A DNA stretch of 64,000 nucleotides. Origin: Nitzschia sp. DOCU1. Its lineage: Eukaryota > Bacillariophyta > Bacillariophyceae > Bacillariales > Bacillariaceae. Made by a program: the position numbers and the translations under genes. The stretch lies in contig OX595986.1 of the NCBI GenBank assembly GCA_951394045.1, forward strand, positions 4,369,534 to 4,433,533, written 5' to 3'. Position 1 is the stretch's first letter, and each line of letters opens with the position of its first letter. The notes below the pieces were generated by a model, which saw only the letters and a program-made list of their open reading frames with translations, was not told where the DNA came from and made no database searches. Of this stretch, positions 22,055-33,892 are shown piece after piece.

Positions 22055-23524
22055 CTACTTGGACGTCGGCGAAAGGGCCGCCACGGGCTCGTTGTTCTTC
22101 TCAGCGCAGCAAGGTTGTTTCGCAGGTGCTGCAGCAGCGAATCTTGGAGGGATGATCGTGCTGGGACCATACCAATACCCTGGCAAGTAAAAGTTGAAAT
22201 ATGCGATAGGAAAAAGAGTCTCTTTGAAGAACATGAAGATCCCTCGAGGAGCATCCTGTAGAATGGGAAAAGTTTCGGCAAGTTCCCCACCGTATTTGAA
22301 TTCGGCCAATAAAAGTCGATTCTTCGCGGTGGTGATGGGGCACGAAGTGTAACCATCGTACTTGGCGTTGAGGGGTTCTTTCTGGTCGTACTTTAAAAGA
22401 TTGTTGACGAGAATGGGGGCTTGCTTGGCAACCGCTGCCATGGTCTTGGAAGTGGGCAGATTGGCAGAGTCGCCAGCAGCAAATACGTTGGGATACTTTT
22501 TGTGTTGGAGGGTCTCTTTGTCAACGTCGACATATCCACTCGAGTCGGCCAACTTGCTTTCGGATACGGCGCTGGGCGGTTTCATGAAGGGAATCACATG
22601 TAAAAGAGCAAACTCCATAATTGTCTTGGGCTTTTTCGGATCATGGATGTCTTCAAAGATTACTTTGCGGTTGGGTCCATCGATTTTGACTAACCGAAGC
22701 CCGTGATGCCGATCGACACCACGGCTAGAAGCCTCTTCAGCCAAGATTTTTCCATACTTCTCGACTGCAAACATTGTGGGTTGGGGAATAACCCACTTGA
22801 CGTTCACGTTTTGACGGTATCCCCCACGACGGGCAGCATCTTCGGCAAGCCACATGATCTTTTGCGGGGCGCCGCCGCACTTGATAGGGCTGTCCGCGTG
22901 TTGCGTGAAGATCAAATTTCCGCTCTTGGTGTTCTTGATGACTTCTTGAGCATTCTGACTCAAGTTGTAGTCATAGATACTGATGACCCCATTCTTTCCA
23001 ATAGTCTCCTTGAGACCTTCCACGTGATCAAAGTGATGTTGAATGCCGGCGGCAACGATGAGATAGTCGTACTTGAGCTCCTTTCCATCCTTGGTTCGTA
23101 CGATGTTGGAGTCAGGATCAAAGCCCTCAGCGGCATCTTGAATATGGCGCACACCCCGTGGCATTACTTTTGCAATTGGTTTGGCCGACTGAAAATTATT
23201 CTTGAGGCCGCCACCTACCAAAGTCCAAAGGGGTTGGTAATAATGTTTATCGGAGGGCTCCAGAACAGCAATGTCCCTTTCGCCCTTGTTTCGAAGTTGA
23301 GCTGCAATACCAATACCAGCTGTTCCCCCTCCAATAATCAAAATGCGATGCTTGTTTGTTGCATCACCAGACGGGGCGGCCGCCTCTGCCTCCGAGTGAG
23401 CATTGGACGACCACAGCAAGGAGGAGCCATTCGCTGATGCTGCGGCTCCCATTGCAACGACCGGCGTCGTCAAAGCGACAGCACGCCAAAATGCATTCGA
23501 TGTTGTAAACTTGCTAAAGATCAT
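22055..23524 (-). CDS. SQOR: Sulfide:quinone oxidoreductase, mitochondrial
   Basis: The frame from the ATG at 23524 gives 489 residues. An upstream in-frame ATG at 23665 exists, but the inner start exposes a basic amphipathic leader (MIFSKFTTSNAFWRAVALTT) typical of mitochondrial import. The FAD-binding GGGTAG follows RILII, and a second dinucleotide region ends FAAGDSANLPTSKT. Two redox cysteines are present, Cys216 in KCGGAPQK and Cys395 in YTSCPITT, matching eukaryotic SQOR. The enzyme oxidises sulfide to a persulfide or polysulfide and passes electrons to ubiquinone at the inner membrane. The C-terminal FKETLFPIAYFNFYLPGYWYGP block is typical of SQOR and contributes to membrane association. 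Confidence 0.95.
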   Translation of the reverse strand: MIFSKFTTSNAFWRAVALTTPVVAMGAAASANGSSLLWSSNAHSEAEAAAPSGDATNKHRILIIGGGTAGIGIAAQLRNKGERDIAVLEPSDKHYYQPLWTLVGGGLKNNFQSAKPIAKVMPRGVRHIQDAAEGFDPDSNIVRTKDGKELKYDYLIVAAGIQHHFDHVEGLKETIGKNGVISIYDYNLSQNAQEVIKNTKSGNLIFTQHADSPIKCGGAPQKIMWLAEDAARRGGYRQNVNVKWVIPQPTMFAVEKYGKILAEEASSRGVDRHHGLRLVKIDGPNRKVIFEDIHDPKKPKTIMEFALLHVIPFMKPPSAVSESKLADSSGYVDVDKETLQHKKYPNVFAAGDSANLPTSKTMAAVAKQAPILVNNLLKYDQKEPLNAKYDGYTSCPITTAKNRLLLAEFKYGGELAETFPILQDAPRGIFMFFKETLFPIAYFNFYLPGYWYGPSTIIPPRFAAAAPAKQPCCAEKNNEPVAALSPTSK

Positions 23525-24647
23525 TTTAGTAGTCGTGTCGTTGCAACTGTTGCCTACTACTTGAGCCCAAATCCCAAAATATGAGACAGAGACCGGGGCA
23601 AACAAACCGGTAGTGGCCTTCCGATGAAGGTATCTTTCGGGAGATTCCCCGAGGCAATTATCCATAACAGGCCTCTATCTCTCATAGCGAGGGCAGCGAC
23701 CACAGGTCCACCCCACTTCGCCCTTGAGTCGGGGTAGCATCGACTGGGTGAGGCCTTTCGCCTTGCTGTCGCCTTGGTGTCCCAGGCGAACCGGGAGGAA
23801 AACGTCAAATCCAGGTATGATACCATATACACTTCATACCTATTTGTTCGAGTATATTCGATAACTCCTCATCGGTGGTCTGTCCTTCTCCCGTCCCTTA
23901 ATTCCACAAACGCACCATCCCACACGAAGGCACGAACAACGCGGCAGCACGCACGCACGAAACAAAATCGATCGTACAAAATCTACGTGCTGCACTACAG
24001 TGCCCAAGGTAGTCTTTCAATGCTGGATAGTAACGTAGTACGAGAAAGGAGTAGAATCCATCTATGCACAAAATGTCGGAACGATTCCCACAACTGCAGC
24101 AGCAGCATCAGTAGAGGTATCATAACAGGTGGCCGCTATGCGTTTTGGTGTCCCCAACTTCAGAATAAGGTTAGAGGCATCAAAACAAGTAAAGCATTAC
24201 AGGTAAGAACATCCTTCAATGTTTATTTTGTTTTGACTCAATTTTTGAATGAGCGGGCACAGCGAAAACAAGATAACTGAGGTGCAACTTCGCGTTGCAA
24301 CAAATCCTGGCGTAGAATTCTACGTGTGAGAGTACCGGCGCATCTTAGTATTTCCCCGTGGCGATGCCTATTTTCTTGGTGCTTTGGGTAACATAATAAA
24401 GCGTCGACGGGGATATAAAAGATCATGTCGTTACAAGTGGTATCGCGTTTTACTTTGGGACAGTTAACGTGAGAATCCTTTGCTTTCTAAAGGAATTGCT
24501 TTCTTACTACTTGTATCTTCGTCTTGTATTGCTACTCAAGCTGGGGACTCATTACACAGCCCTGTACCACCAGTCAAGGTCAGAGCCAATAACTTTATAT
24601 TCGGGGTAGGATTTTAATTCTTCAGCTGTTACATTCTGGTCTCTACT
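23525..24647. other. Intergenic, 1.1 kb
   Basis: A divergent promoter region between SQOR and the large plus-strand gene. A 168-codon open frame near 23774-24280 begins with GTG and has no recognised domain; it is not called. Confidence 0.5.
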
Positions 24648-27600
24648 ATGAGCACCGTCGCGGGAGGCAGGAGCGAGGACAGTCAGGATGATGATCCCGA
24701 GGAAAAACTATCATCGCCAGAGCAACTGCTGGAGAGATCGAATACACTACTAGGCTCCGATGAGAGAAGAAAATCATCTAGTCCTGTTCATGATGATGTT
24801 TCGTCTTCGTCGTCGGACGCCAATCGCGCGACATCTTTGCCCGCGGCCAGGATGAACAACAACACGTCGATGGGGGGTAAGACAATCCGGGGTGGATGTT
24901 ACATTCATGTACATGATGGCGTGCGTCGAATGTGATCTCACGCTGCTTATTCCATATTTGACCGAACTGCTGCTTCCACTTCATTCGTTGCGGATCAATC
25001 GTCTTCATTCTTGCATGATACAGCCAGTAGCGACAGCGCTACAGCAGCTGAGATCGAGCATGCACAGGCTGCGCGTATATTAGCGTCTGTCGCAATGGAG
25101 ATAGATCACCAGGAAAGCGCAAAAAAGCGGTCTCGACCTCCGGAACCAGATGAGCTATGCTTGCCGGAAGGAGAGAATAAGAAAAGGGCACGCAGTCAGA
25201 AAGATTGTACGCCAGAGCAAGGTATTGGTCCCTCAGAAGGTGTGGTTTTTGTAAATTTCTTCCCCAAGGCAAGCCCCGCAGAACGGCTGTCGCCCAGCCA
25301 AGAAGCAATTGGAACAATTCCAGCAACAAAGAAGACCGCGGGAATTTTTGATGACGCCGACGAGGACAACACATTTGGTATGGATGCCTTGCAGAATGCG
25401 CCGCCAGCGACGACGCCATCGAACCAGTCTTCTGTTCGCGCCGACCTGGTGGCTGCAATCCTTGGATCTCCAGCAAAAAAGTCAACACCCCCACAGTCAT
25501 CAAAGCTCGCACCCCGACCGACACCACTTGTGGCGCCTGCCGCTGTCGAAGCACTTAAGCCGAGCCCGCTGACAAACGCGGAACAGAAAAGGAAGAGGGC
25601 AGCAAAGAGAGTCTATAAGGCGCGAAAGGAAGAGGACGGGGCGGAAAAGTTGCTTAAAGGGAAGGTTGATCTGGCCGGCATCCTTCCTGAAGAGGACTGC
25701 CGCTTCCTTGCTAAAGAGCTTTGGATAGTAACAGCACAACAACTCGAGGCAACGCTTGCGGACGGAGAAGAAACCGGGTCAGGGATGCGCCAAGAATTGG
25801 TCGACCTTCTTGTTGAAAGCGAATTCCTCGCCGGAAAGGAACGGAGGGAAGGACGCCATGCAGCTGGGGGGAGGGAAGAATCAGCTGTTGATAAAGAAAC
25901 CGCCAATGCAGGAGCGAAGAATTTGCCTGATTCCCCAACGTCTGGAGTTCCTGTGAAAAGTGAGCCTGATTCCAATGAACGTAGCGTAATTTCGCTGGGC
26001 ACTACTGGTGACAAAGGTGGACCGACAGAAACAAGTGAAGTGCAGAAGATTCCTGGAATTACCGAAATGGAAGGTATAAAATCTGAGGTTTTACCAGGCT
26101 CGTCGTCCACTAATGTTTCTACCCATGACTCGAAAGGAGGACAGAACAAAGCAGAGGAGGGAAGCTTGCCGCCTAAAGGAACAGCCCACCCAAGTCACGA
26201 TGATTCTGGCCGACAGGAAGCTGATGCTACAGTTGCACGTGACGTTGTCTTGACGACCGAGGAAGGTGGCAGTACTAGTGTTCCAGAGAATGCCGATTTG
26301 TCTGAAAAGAGTCCCGCGCATGTTGCGTCCAGTTCAACGCTCCAAATATCCCATAGCGGGGCCACGGTTTCAATAGAAACTGGGCGACGTCCAGAAGTTG
26401 GCATCGATCCATCCAAGGACGGCTCGGGCGCCCGGGAGAATTCCAGTAAGCTGTGCTTAGATGCTGACACATCAAGAGGTGATCTGTTGTTGAAACAGGC
26501 GGCCGAAGACCTACTGGTGAGCTGGGGTGCGAAGATCAAGGCGAATGGCGCGTCGAAGAACTCGGCCGGGAGCGATTTTTGGAAACAACAATTCAAGCTC
26601 AGCGGGCCTTTGTCTTTCTTGATACCGACGTGCACGCACAACTTTTTGGCATCGGCAAAGATTGAAACTGCATACGACCTCTTGTGCCTTAGGAAAACAG
26701 AAACTGGGATTGTGGTAGAAATGTATGCAACGTGGCGGAAGATGTGTGGTCTCGAAGAAGTTGCTTTGGGTACCATCGCAAAAAATCTTCTTGCAATAGG
26801 TACCAGATTGGAAGTTGCAATCGGGTATATGCCTGCTGCGACCAGGGAAAATAGAGAGTGGTTTGGCGGCCATGCCATTGTGCTCAGTGGAGCTGCGAAA
26901 GAGTTTCTTTTCGACTACTGCAAACTCTTCAATTCAGACGATTTCATCGAGCGGCGGACGAAGGAGTTGGCGGAATTGCTAAAAGACTGGCGCATATCCA
27001 AAGGCCTGGAGCCGTTGAAAGGCACCGGCAAAGTAGCGATGATTTCTGCATGGAAAACCTTAGTGAAAGAGGCAAAGGAAATGGAGTTGCGCGATGGCCG
27101 CAAGCTGAATCACGATGAGTTTATGAAAGCCATTGAACTACAACAGGAGCCCAAACCGGCGACGAAAGCAGAGGCGCCAAAGAGTAAGCCGAGTCCCACA
27201 AGTACGGTTGTACCGGCTACTGCGGTAAGGGAGGCCATAAGGAAGGCCAAGACGGTAAAGGAGGCCAAAGCGCAGAAAAAAGCATTGGCAGCTGCAAAGA
27301 AAGCCCTTTATTCCGAAGAGTTTCTTGCCTCAATTTTCAAAAAGGACACCAACAAGTTACTGGCTTCAGTGGGGATAAAGAACGCCCAGCAGCTGCTGGA
27401 CGTCGATAAACGCCCCGATTCTGCAATCGTTCAAGCCATCATTCAGATGCGCAGAGACTATTCGGGGATGCCAACGGGTTCTGTCGAGCCAACTTCATGT
27501 GTTCGCTTGGTATACGATTGGTGCCAGCGAGTGAAGCAGCGGCTAGCTGAAATTGAAGAGTCATCGGATTCCAAGGACCGAAACTCCGAGAAGCTTCTCC

Positions 27601-30600
27601 CGTCCGACGACTCTGAAAAGAAGAAATTGGACAATCGTATCGAGAAGGGCGCTGATCCCATCGAAGCACTGTCCGAGGCGTCGAGGGATTTCCTGACGTC
27701 AATTGGTGTTACAGATGCTGAGCAGTTTCTCTCTGCAAAAACTAAAACCCTGGCGGATTCTCTCATCAATTATCGGATAGAGATGAAAATGCCCCCTCTT
27801 AAGGGAGGAGGTGCGGTGGCTTCGATCAGTGGGTGGAAGGCGATTGTCAGGAACGCTGCGAAGGCTTCTGGGGACGATAGGCTTGTCAATCTCAATGCTG
27901 GACGGAATTTCGGCATCAAGCTAAAGCGAAAATCGAAAGGAGAGCCGACAAGTGTTCCAGAAGAGAATTCGCCAACCCAGCGAGTGCAACATTCTCCCCC
28001 GGAAGTCAATGAGCGCTCGGTCAATTATGTGACTTCAAAGTCGAAATTTTGGGTGGGCGATGGTAGGTCCTATCTATGGGTGCAAGCTTGATTGTTTCGA
28101 TTTCAATGTCTCACTCTCCTGCAGGCCACGATGCTTATAATTTCGAGCTAACGATCAGGAAGTTCTCTTTCGAAAAATCCAAGTCAGCTTGGTTTTTGAC
28201 CTATTTGGGGAATTCAAGTGTCACTTCGTCCGAAGTTATACATAGTGGATTCTCCCAAGAGGGCAAATCACTTCTCGAAGGTTCGGTTGTACCTGTCTTG
28301 CAGCACGTTGAAACAAACGAATTCGTGCAAGCCGCACGCGGAAAGGCTTTCTGTTCATCGGGTGTTGGGGTGATTGAACTTGGCAGATATGGCGTGTCAC
28401 GTTTGCCCCAGATACAGATAGGTGAGTTGGTTATTTTTCCAGTTATCAGCGGAATGGTCCACATATCTAACAATTTTCGTTTCAGCCGACCTATCGATGA
28501 TTCAGCGGAAGATGAAGGCGTTTATTTTTCAATATCAGGACAAGGTTGTTCATGATCCGAATCTTCCATACAACGTGTTTGAGAGACGCGCAATGGGATG
28601 CGAGCAAGTCTTCTTCTACGCTGGGAGCCAGATGGAGAAGGGCCAGACAGTTGAGCTGTGTTTTCTGCCTTTGGCGCCCCCCTTAGGACAGGGGGGCCAG
28701 ATGTGTTTAGAGCTTCGACAGTGGCTTGAGGCTGAGATCGATTCTCTCTCGCCAAAAGATCTCAGGGCACTTCTCGATTATTTGAATGATGAAGTTGGGA
28801 ACGTGGTCTACAAAAATGTCGACAACCAGTTTAAAGCTGCCGGGAAGGAGAATGACGAGCTGCAACTCAGTTTGGAGGCTATTTCGGAGCTAGTCATTTC
28901 AAGAAGAAGAATGCATTGGTTGGCTCTTCGGATCTCGGGAGCCCTTCAGTCGGCGATACAGCGAAAAGGTGGCGGTGCCTCGCTTCTACCAAACGTCGCG
29001 TATGCACCGTTGTGGACCAACGGACTTGTTTCTCGCATGCGCAAACACACCGAGTGGACGAAGCATCTTTCACGCTTGCTTACGAAGGAATGCAGGGAAG
29101 AGATTATAGGTGAATTCAGATCAAAAAAGTTTGGAGACTTCTGGAGAACTGAGAGTCTTTGGTGTCCTCTGGCAAAGGAGCTCTTCGACGAAGCCATTGA
29201 CCTATTCTCAAAATTCAGTGGGCAGCTCGACACCTTATGCTCAGACCAGAAGATTGTGGATGATCTTTGTATCATGGTCTCAAGGACAATTTCGAAAGTG
29301 AAGCAGTGCAGCGAGGGGGGCAAAGATCCATCGACAATGGCCCAGCTTTCCATGTCGTTTAAGGCCAGTGAGAATCACTCGTCAAACATGTTTCCGGCAT
29401 CATCGAAGATACGGTCGCTGTTGGAACAACCTTACTTGGATTGCATGGCACTATGTGACGAGGAACCGTATCAGCTACCCTTTGGCGATGTGTTGTGTTG
29501 CATCGCCACAAAGCCCATCGTAGCAAACGAAAGCGGCGATGACAGCTCGCCGGTGTTTCGTGACTTGAAAGATCCTTTGCTACCCAAAGCAAGGGTTGAT
29601 GTCTTGTGGTATGTGCAGACGCAAGTAGTAGCTGTTGCGGAATGTGCCGCGTTGAGTGGAATCGCACATCTTGCAACGGCAGCTCCATCCAAACTCAGCG
29701 ATATTCGTCAGCTTATTCGACATGCCGCCGCGGCGGCATTGGACGGAACAGCCATTCCTTCTTTTTCCCTGGAAGCGCGAAGACTGACTACGAAGGAGAA
29801 TGCAGTTTGGGTACCCGGGCCAATTTTGCGGCCTGCTGTAAAGGCGAAGGTCATGCCGGATTCGGCGCCCATTTTCCTCAGTATTGTTTGGCCGCTGCTG
29901 AAGGACGCCAAGTGGACACTAGAAGCTGGAGCATCGCCATCATCGGTGACATATTATCCACCTGGGAGAAAGAAGGACAACAAGAGAAGCCGACTTGTGA
30001 AACAGGAAGCAGCCGTTCTGCGTGGAAAGTATGCAAGAAGAACTACCGAACTTGGACTTGGCTATATTCCAAAACTAGCCAAGAGGATGTTCATCAACTG
30101 TGCCACCGGTGACGAGGACGCCGAAGAATCGTCGAACACGAAGACTGTGGCAGAGGCACTGCGGGCGTTTGAGAAGAGCCTGGGGGGCGGTGCGACTTCT
30201 CACGCCACGGCGAAAGTCAAGAAGATAGTCGAACACATCGAGTCACTTTTTGAAAGCATCGCCCCGACGCTTCTGTACGAGAAAGAAGCCGCAGATATCG
30301 GCTTGGCGGACGGGGCTCGGTGGGTTGACATCCTGGGCAGTGACCATCTTATGAGGTTGTTGCTCGTCATGCCGAAAATGCTAGAACACTCGAGTCTTTC
30401 TGGGCAACAACTGGATAACACTTTAGCCGTTGTGACGGAGCTCATTGACTTCCTGGTCCAAAACGAGGACACTTTGTTTGGTTCCTCCCTGCAGCTTCCC
30501 CGAGAAGAATATGAGACGAACTATGACTTTCCAAAGTCCATCATGTCACGCCTAGGTGATTCTCAGAAGAAGAAGTCGAATGGGGGCAGCCCAAAGTCTG

Positions 30601-31316
30601 GGGACGAAGGCGTTTCCGCCAATCTGAAAGAAATTGTGTTGCCCTCAGATCGAAACGACTTGACAGATTTCGTCTTAATAGTCCTTGACCAGTTGATCGT
30701 ATGCCGGGCGACCAGCGAGGATCTCCGCAGGAAGGGCAGGCGATCCTTTCTCTCCCTGGGCACGCCAGGGCTTGTATGCCGCCATTGTCTGGGGCAATTT
30801 GGGGAAGGGAAGTACTTTTATTCCAACGTTCAAAGCTTGAGCACAGCAGCGACGTCGATCGACAAGCACCTTGTTCGGTGCCCCAAAACAAGCCAGAAAG
30901 TGAAAGCGGAAATGGTAGCTGCCAAGTCCACGCACGCGGAACAAAAGGGTAACACGCCATCTGGGGCGCAGAGCGCATTCTTTGTGCGATTGTGGGAAAG
31001 ACTCAAACAGCTTGGAAGAACCTCGGCCGGAGCTGAGGCGGACATGTATGTAACCTTGGCACCTTCCACCACGGCAGAGCCAGATCAGTCGACTGCTGGG
31101 TCGTTAGGGGGGATGGAGTTTTCCAGCCATGTCGACATTGTGGCGTACCTGCACAGAACTCCGGCATGGAGCAGCACCCACGACTTTTCGCAGGCAATGG
31201 ACAAGTACTATAGTTGCCTAGCCTGGGGCGGAACTATTTACCGCACGGCCGCAATGCCCCCGAACTTTAGTTCCGAGTGGGTATTGGCAAAACTTGGCCA
31301 CGAGACTCATGGGTGA
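24648..31316 (+). CDS. Large protein of unknown function with repeated modules and CxxC/HxxxC motif
   Basis: Four exons, 24648-24876, 25024-28062, 28125-28421 and 28486-31316, all spliced in phase 1, encode 2131 residues. The function is not recognised. The N-terminal 290 residues are acidic, Ser-rich and Lys-rich with nuclear-localisation-like clusters (KKRSRPPE, KRKRAAKRVYKARK). A module of about 65-80 residues recurs near 294-330, 603-672, 696-760, 837-916 and 958-1024, with consensus FL-x-S-x-x-I/V, a Leu-rich core, LxxWR and PLKGxGxxxxISxWKxxV. Near residue 1950, CRHCLGQFGEGKYFYS and HLVRCPK form a CxxC...HxxxC putative zinc site, a pattern seen in many diatom hypothetical proteins. A nuclear scaffold or DNA-binding role is only a guess. 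Confidence 0.78.
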
Positions 31317-31402
31317 ACTTTGTCTCTTGCGCGCGTATCTTGGGGTGGGATAATGGACACTAAATTACTACACTAGACAATGGGAGAGCACCAAGAATTA
31401 CC

Positions 31403-32333
31403 TTAGACGTTTCCTTCCTCGTTGCTGTCTTCTTCGCTTATGGTTCCCTCGCCACTGTACGTCTTTGCTATATACGAAAGCAGAGGAAACTCTTTATCAA
31501 AATAGGCATTGCCTTGCCGCCGACCTTTCCCCTGATCTGGTTGTTGTCCGTATCCATCGTAAATGGCGTCCACAAATTCCATACCACTGCAGCAAAGAGA
31601 ATAGCGTCAGTTGACATCTCCCTTGACCAAAAAGTCGCCCCTGGGCACACACAACCTACCTGATTACTTCCCCTATCGGCGCAAAGCCTTGCTTGTCCAA
31701 AAAGGCATTGCCACTATTTTTCGTATTGATAAACAACTGGGTCGACCTTGTGTTGGGTCCAGATGTCGCGTACGTTAATGTTCCTCGTGAATTCGTCTGT
31801 ACGACAGGGTCATCCTGGATGGGTTCCGGTCGATTCTTGGTAGGATCTGCGGCAATCCCAAACTGCACGACAAAATCTGGTACGACTCGAAAGAACTTCG
31901 CTAGTTCATAAAAATTGGCATCCATCAGCTCATGAAAATGTTGGACTCCTAAGGGAGCCCATTCCGGCTTGGTTTGAATGACAACCTTCCCCGTGGCACC
32001 ATCCTTGAGACTTGCTAATTCAAACGTAAAGATTCGCCCCCCACTTTCAGCGTCACCGCCATTACCGGCATTCTCCTCCTCCTCGCCGGACACTTCCGAA
32101 CCAGCCGAAGCGGATTCCGCCTTTTCCGGATCCCGAAAATCTCGCTGGTTTTCCGCTTGCCTTCGTTGTCGTATGGCTTGCATGCGGACGCTTGGAAACG
32201 GATCATTGCCTCTCAGCAATGCAATCAATCCAATAATCAGTAGGAGTCCACCGGCTGTTTTCAATAACGAATAACGCTGCATCTTTCTAGTGACCGCTGC
32301 GGCTCGCCCAGTACTTCGTTTCACCTGGGTCAT
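31403..32333 (-). CDS. Membrane-anchored cyclophilin-type peptidyl-prolyl isomerase
   Basis: Exons 32333-31660 and 31586-31403 join across a 73-bp intron (GTAGGT...TGCAG), giving 285 residues. A basic N-terminus precedes a single membrane helix at about residues 25-42 (GGLLLIIGLIALL), so it is a type II or signal-anchored protein. An acidic linker follows, then the cyclophilin fold: FTFELASLKDGATGKVVIQ, FHELMDANFYELAKFFRVVPDFVVQFGI, and STQLFINTKNSGNAFLDKQGFAPIGEVI. The R-F-F/Q-F-G/Q-L-F core fits active PPIases, though several residues differ from cyclophilin A. It probably folds proteins inside the secretory pathway. It is convergent with the 2131-residue gene. Confidence 0.87.
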
Positions 32334-33139
32334 GCTCTAATCGCGTCACGACAACAATCAATGCTCCCTTTTAGAGAAGAAAGCAAAGCAGGCACTTTTC
32401 CGATCAAAAAGAGAGGCGACGGCAAGTGGTATGGAATGCAGAGCACACTATCTCAATGCTTCTTTGTTGTGCCCTTACTTCCGCCTTTTCTCATCGTGCT
32501 TGTGAGTAGCGATGATGATGCCCCGCTAAAAAGTCCCTCGGAAGGGGATACCGCGGTTCGTGTCAGCGTACCAGGTACGACGTAAAGACGTTGTTTGCTG
32601 AAACTTCCCCCAAATAAGGTGAACCTCTACCATTTCTGGTCTCCCCTGATTCTTACGGTCGAACGAATCACAAACCAAAAACAACAACGAACGTCTTGGT
32701 GCATGCCCACTACTGATTACTTCTGTCAGCTCGCCCTACTACTAGGAACCACTACAGTCCTCCAGTCTGGCACTTGATGAGTTTACTGGAAGAGTGTGGG
32801 TAGCCTCTGCAGGGTTGAATTCTAGGTACTTTCTTGTTGCCCTGCCAGCGCCCCTCCATCCTCCTCCTTGTTCTTGCTGCCGCTTCTTGCCGCCCAGCAG
32901 CAGGAGGAGCTCCATCACACCATTCTTCACTGTGGTGGGCAATACCAAGCCAACCACACTGGGAAAGCCTAGCACAATCTCCTGTCTCTAGCAGAAAGCA
33001 TGGCATGCATTTGGGCATGCTGGTAATTTGAGTAACAATAAGCCTCTTTGGTGCATGCTGCCAGCACCATCATCATCACCATACTGACCCTACTATTAGC
33101 CAAGTGGCAGCCAAAGAGCAGCAGGCTGCTTATTATTAT

Positions 33140-33160
33140 TAGTCATACCAGTTCTCACAA
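33140..33160 (+). repeat. 21-bp direct repeat, copy 1
   Basis: TAGTCATACCAGTTCTCACAA is identical to the copy at 33872-33892; both are followed by YTCG. Confidence 0.85.
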
Positions 33161-33193
33161 TTCGCGCGGTGATGCGTGGGGAGGCGAATTGTC

Positions 33194-33217
33194 CGACCAC
33201 GACAGACGTCGTGGTCG
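33194..33217. repeat. Perfect 10-bp-stem hairpin
   Basis: CGACCACGAC and GTCGTGGTCG flank an AGAC loop. Confidence 0.8.
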
Positions 33218-33696
33218 TTCTGAGGATGACGGGCACAGTTGCGTCCCGTTTTTTCTCCAGGCGGAATACAAAAGTGATTTGAAACACCACGTTTGTATTG
33301 GATGAACAAATGGTTCATCGAGAGGTTGGAGTGAGTCCTGGGAAATTCACCGACCAGGCCCTCCATGGTCCCCGGCAGCTTGGCAGGGAAGCGTTCGTCC
33401 CTCCCGAACATTTCCAGGGTGGAGCAAAGCTATTTCGCGCACGCGGCGCGCGACATGGCGCGAAGGCGTCAGTGCCTTTGACGTGACTCTAGCCCAGCTA
33501 CTGGCCCGACTACTTGGGGCGCCAAGACCTTTCTGCTTTTCTCCCTGCACGCCTCCCTCTACGAGCGTGTCAAAATAAATCGAGAGGGAAGAAGACAGCT
33601 AGTTTGATTCAAGTTGAAGGATGGTAAGCAGACTAGGACGAGAGCCAGCTGTCTCTCTTCCCTGTGTTGCACCGGTTTGACGACAGGTCCTTCTAG

Positions 33697-33774
33697 CCAT
33701 TCTTGGTTTTCCTCTTCCCCCTGGGAGAGGTTTTTTACCAAGAATGGGTGAATCCCTACATCGATGTAGGGATT
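33697..33774. repeat. Compound hairpin plus 24-nt palindrome
   Basis: CCATTCTTGGT (33697) pairs perfectly with ACCAAGAATGG (33737). Inside is a second stem, CCTCTTCCC with GGGAGAGG. Three bases downstream, 33751-33774 is a perfect palindrome whose half is AATCCCTACATC. Confidence 0.85.
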
Positions 33775-33871
33775 GCAAGAATCAAACAGGGTCGGAGTGT
33801 GCTAGCCCAAAATGCTCTCCCATGGCTGAGCAATAGCGCACCACGTAAATAAGATATAAAATTGATATTGA

Positions 33872-33892
33872 TAGTCATACCAGTTCTCACAA
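33872..33892 (+). repeat. 21-bp direct repeat, copy 2
   Basis: Identical to 33140-33160, 732 bp away. Confidence 0.85.

Noticed and set aside
23774..24280. 168-codon plus-strand frame
   Set aside because: Begins with GTG, has no domain, and lies in a promoter-like region.
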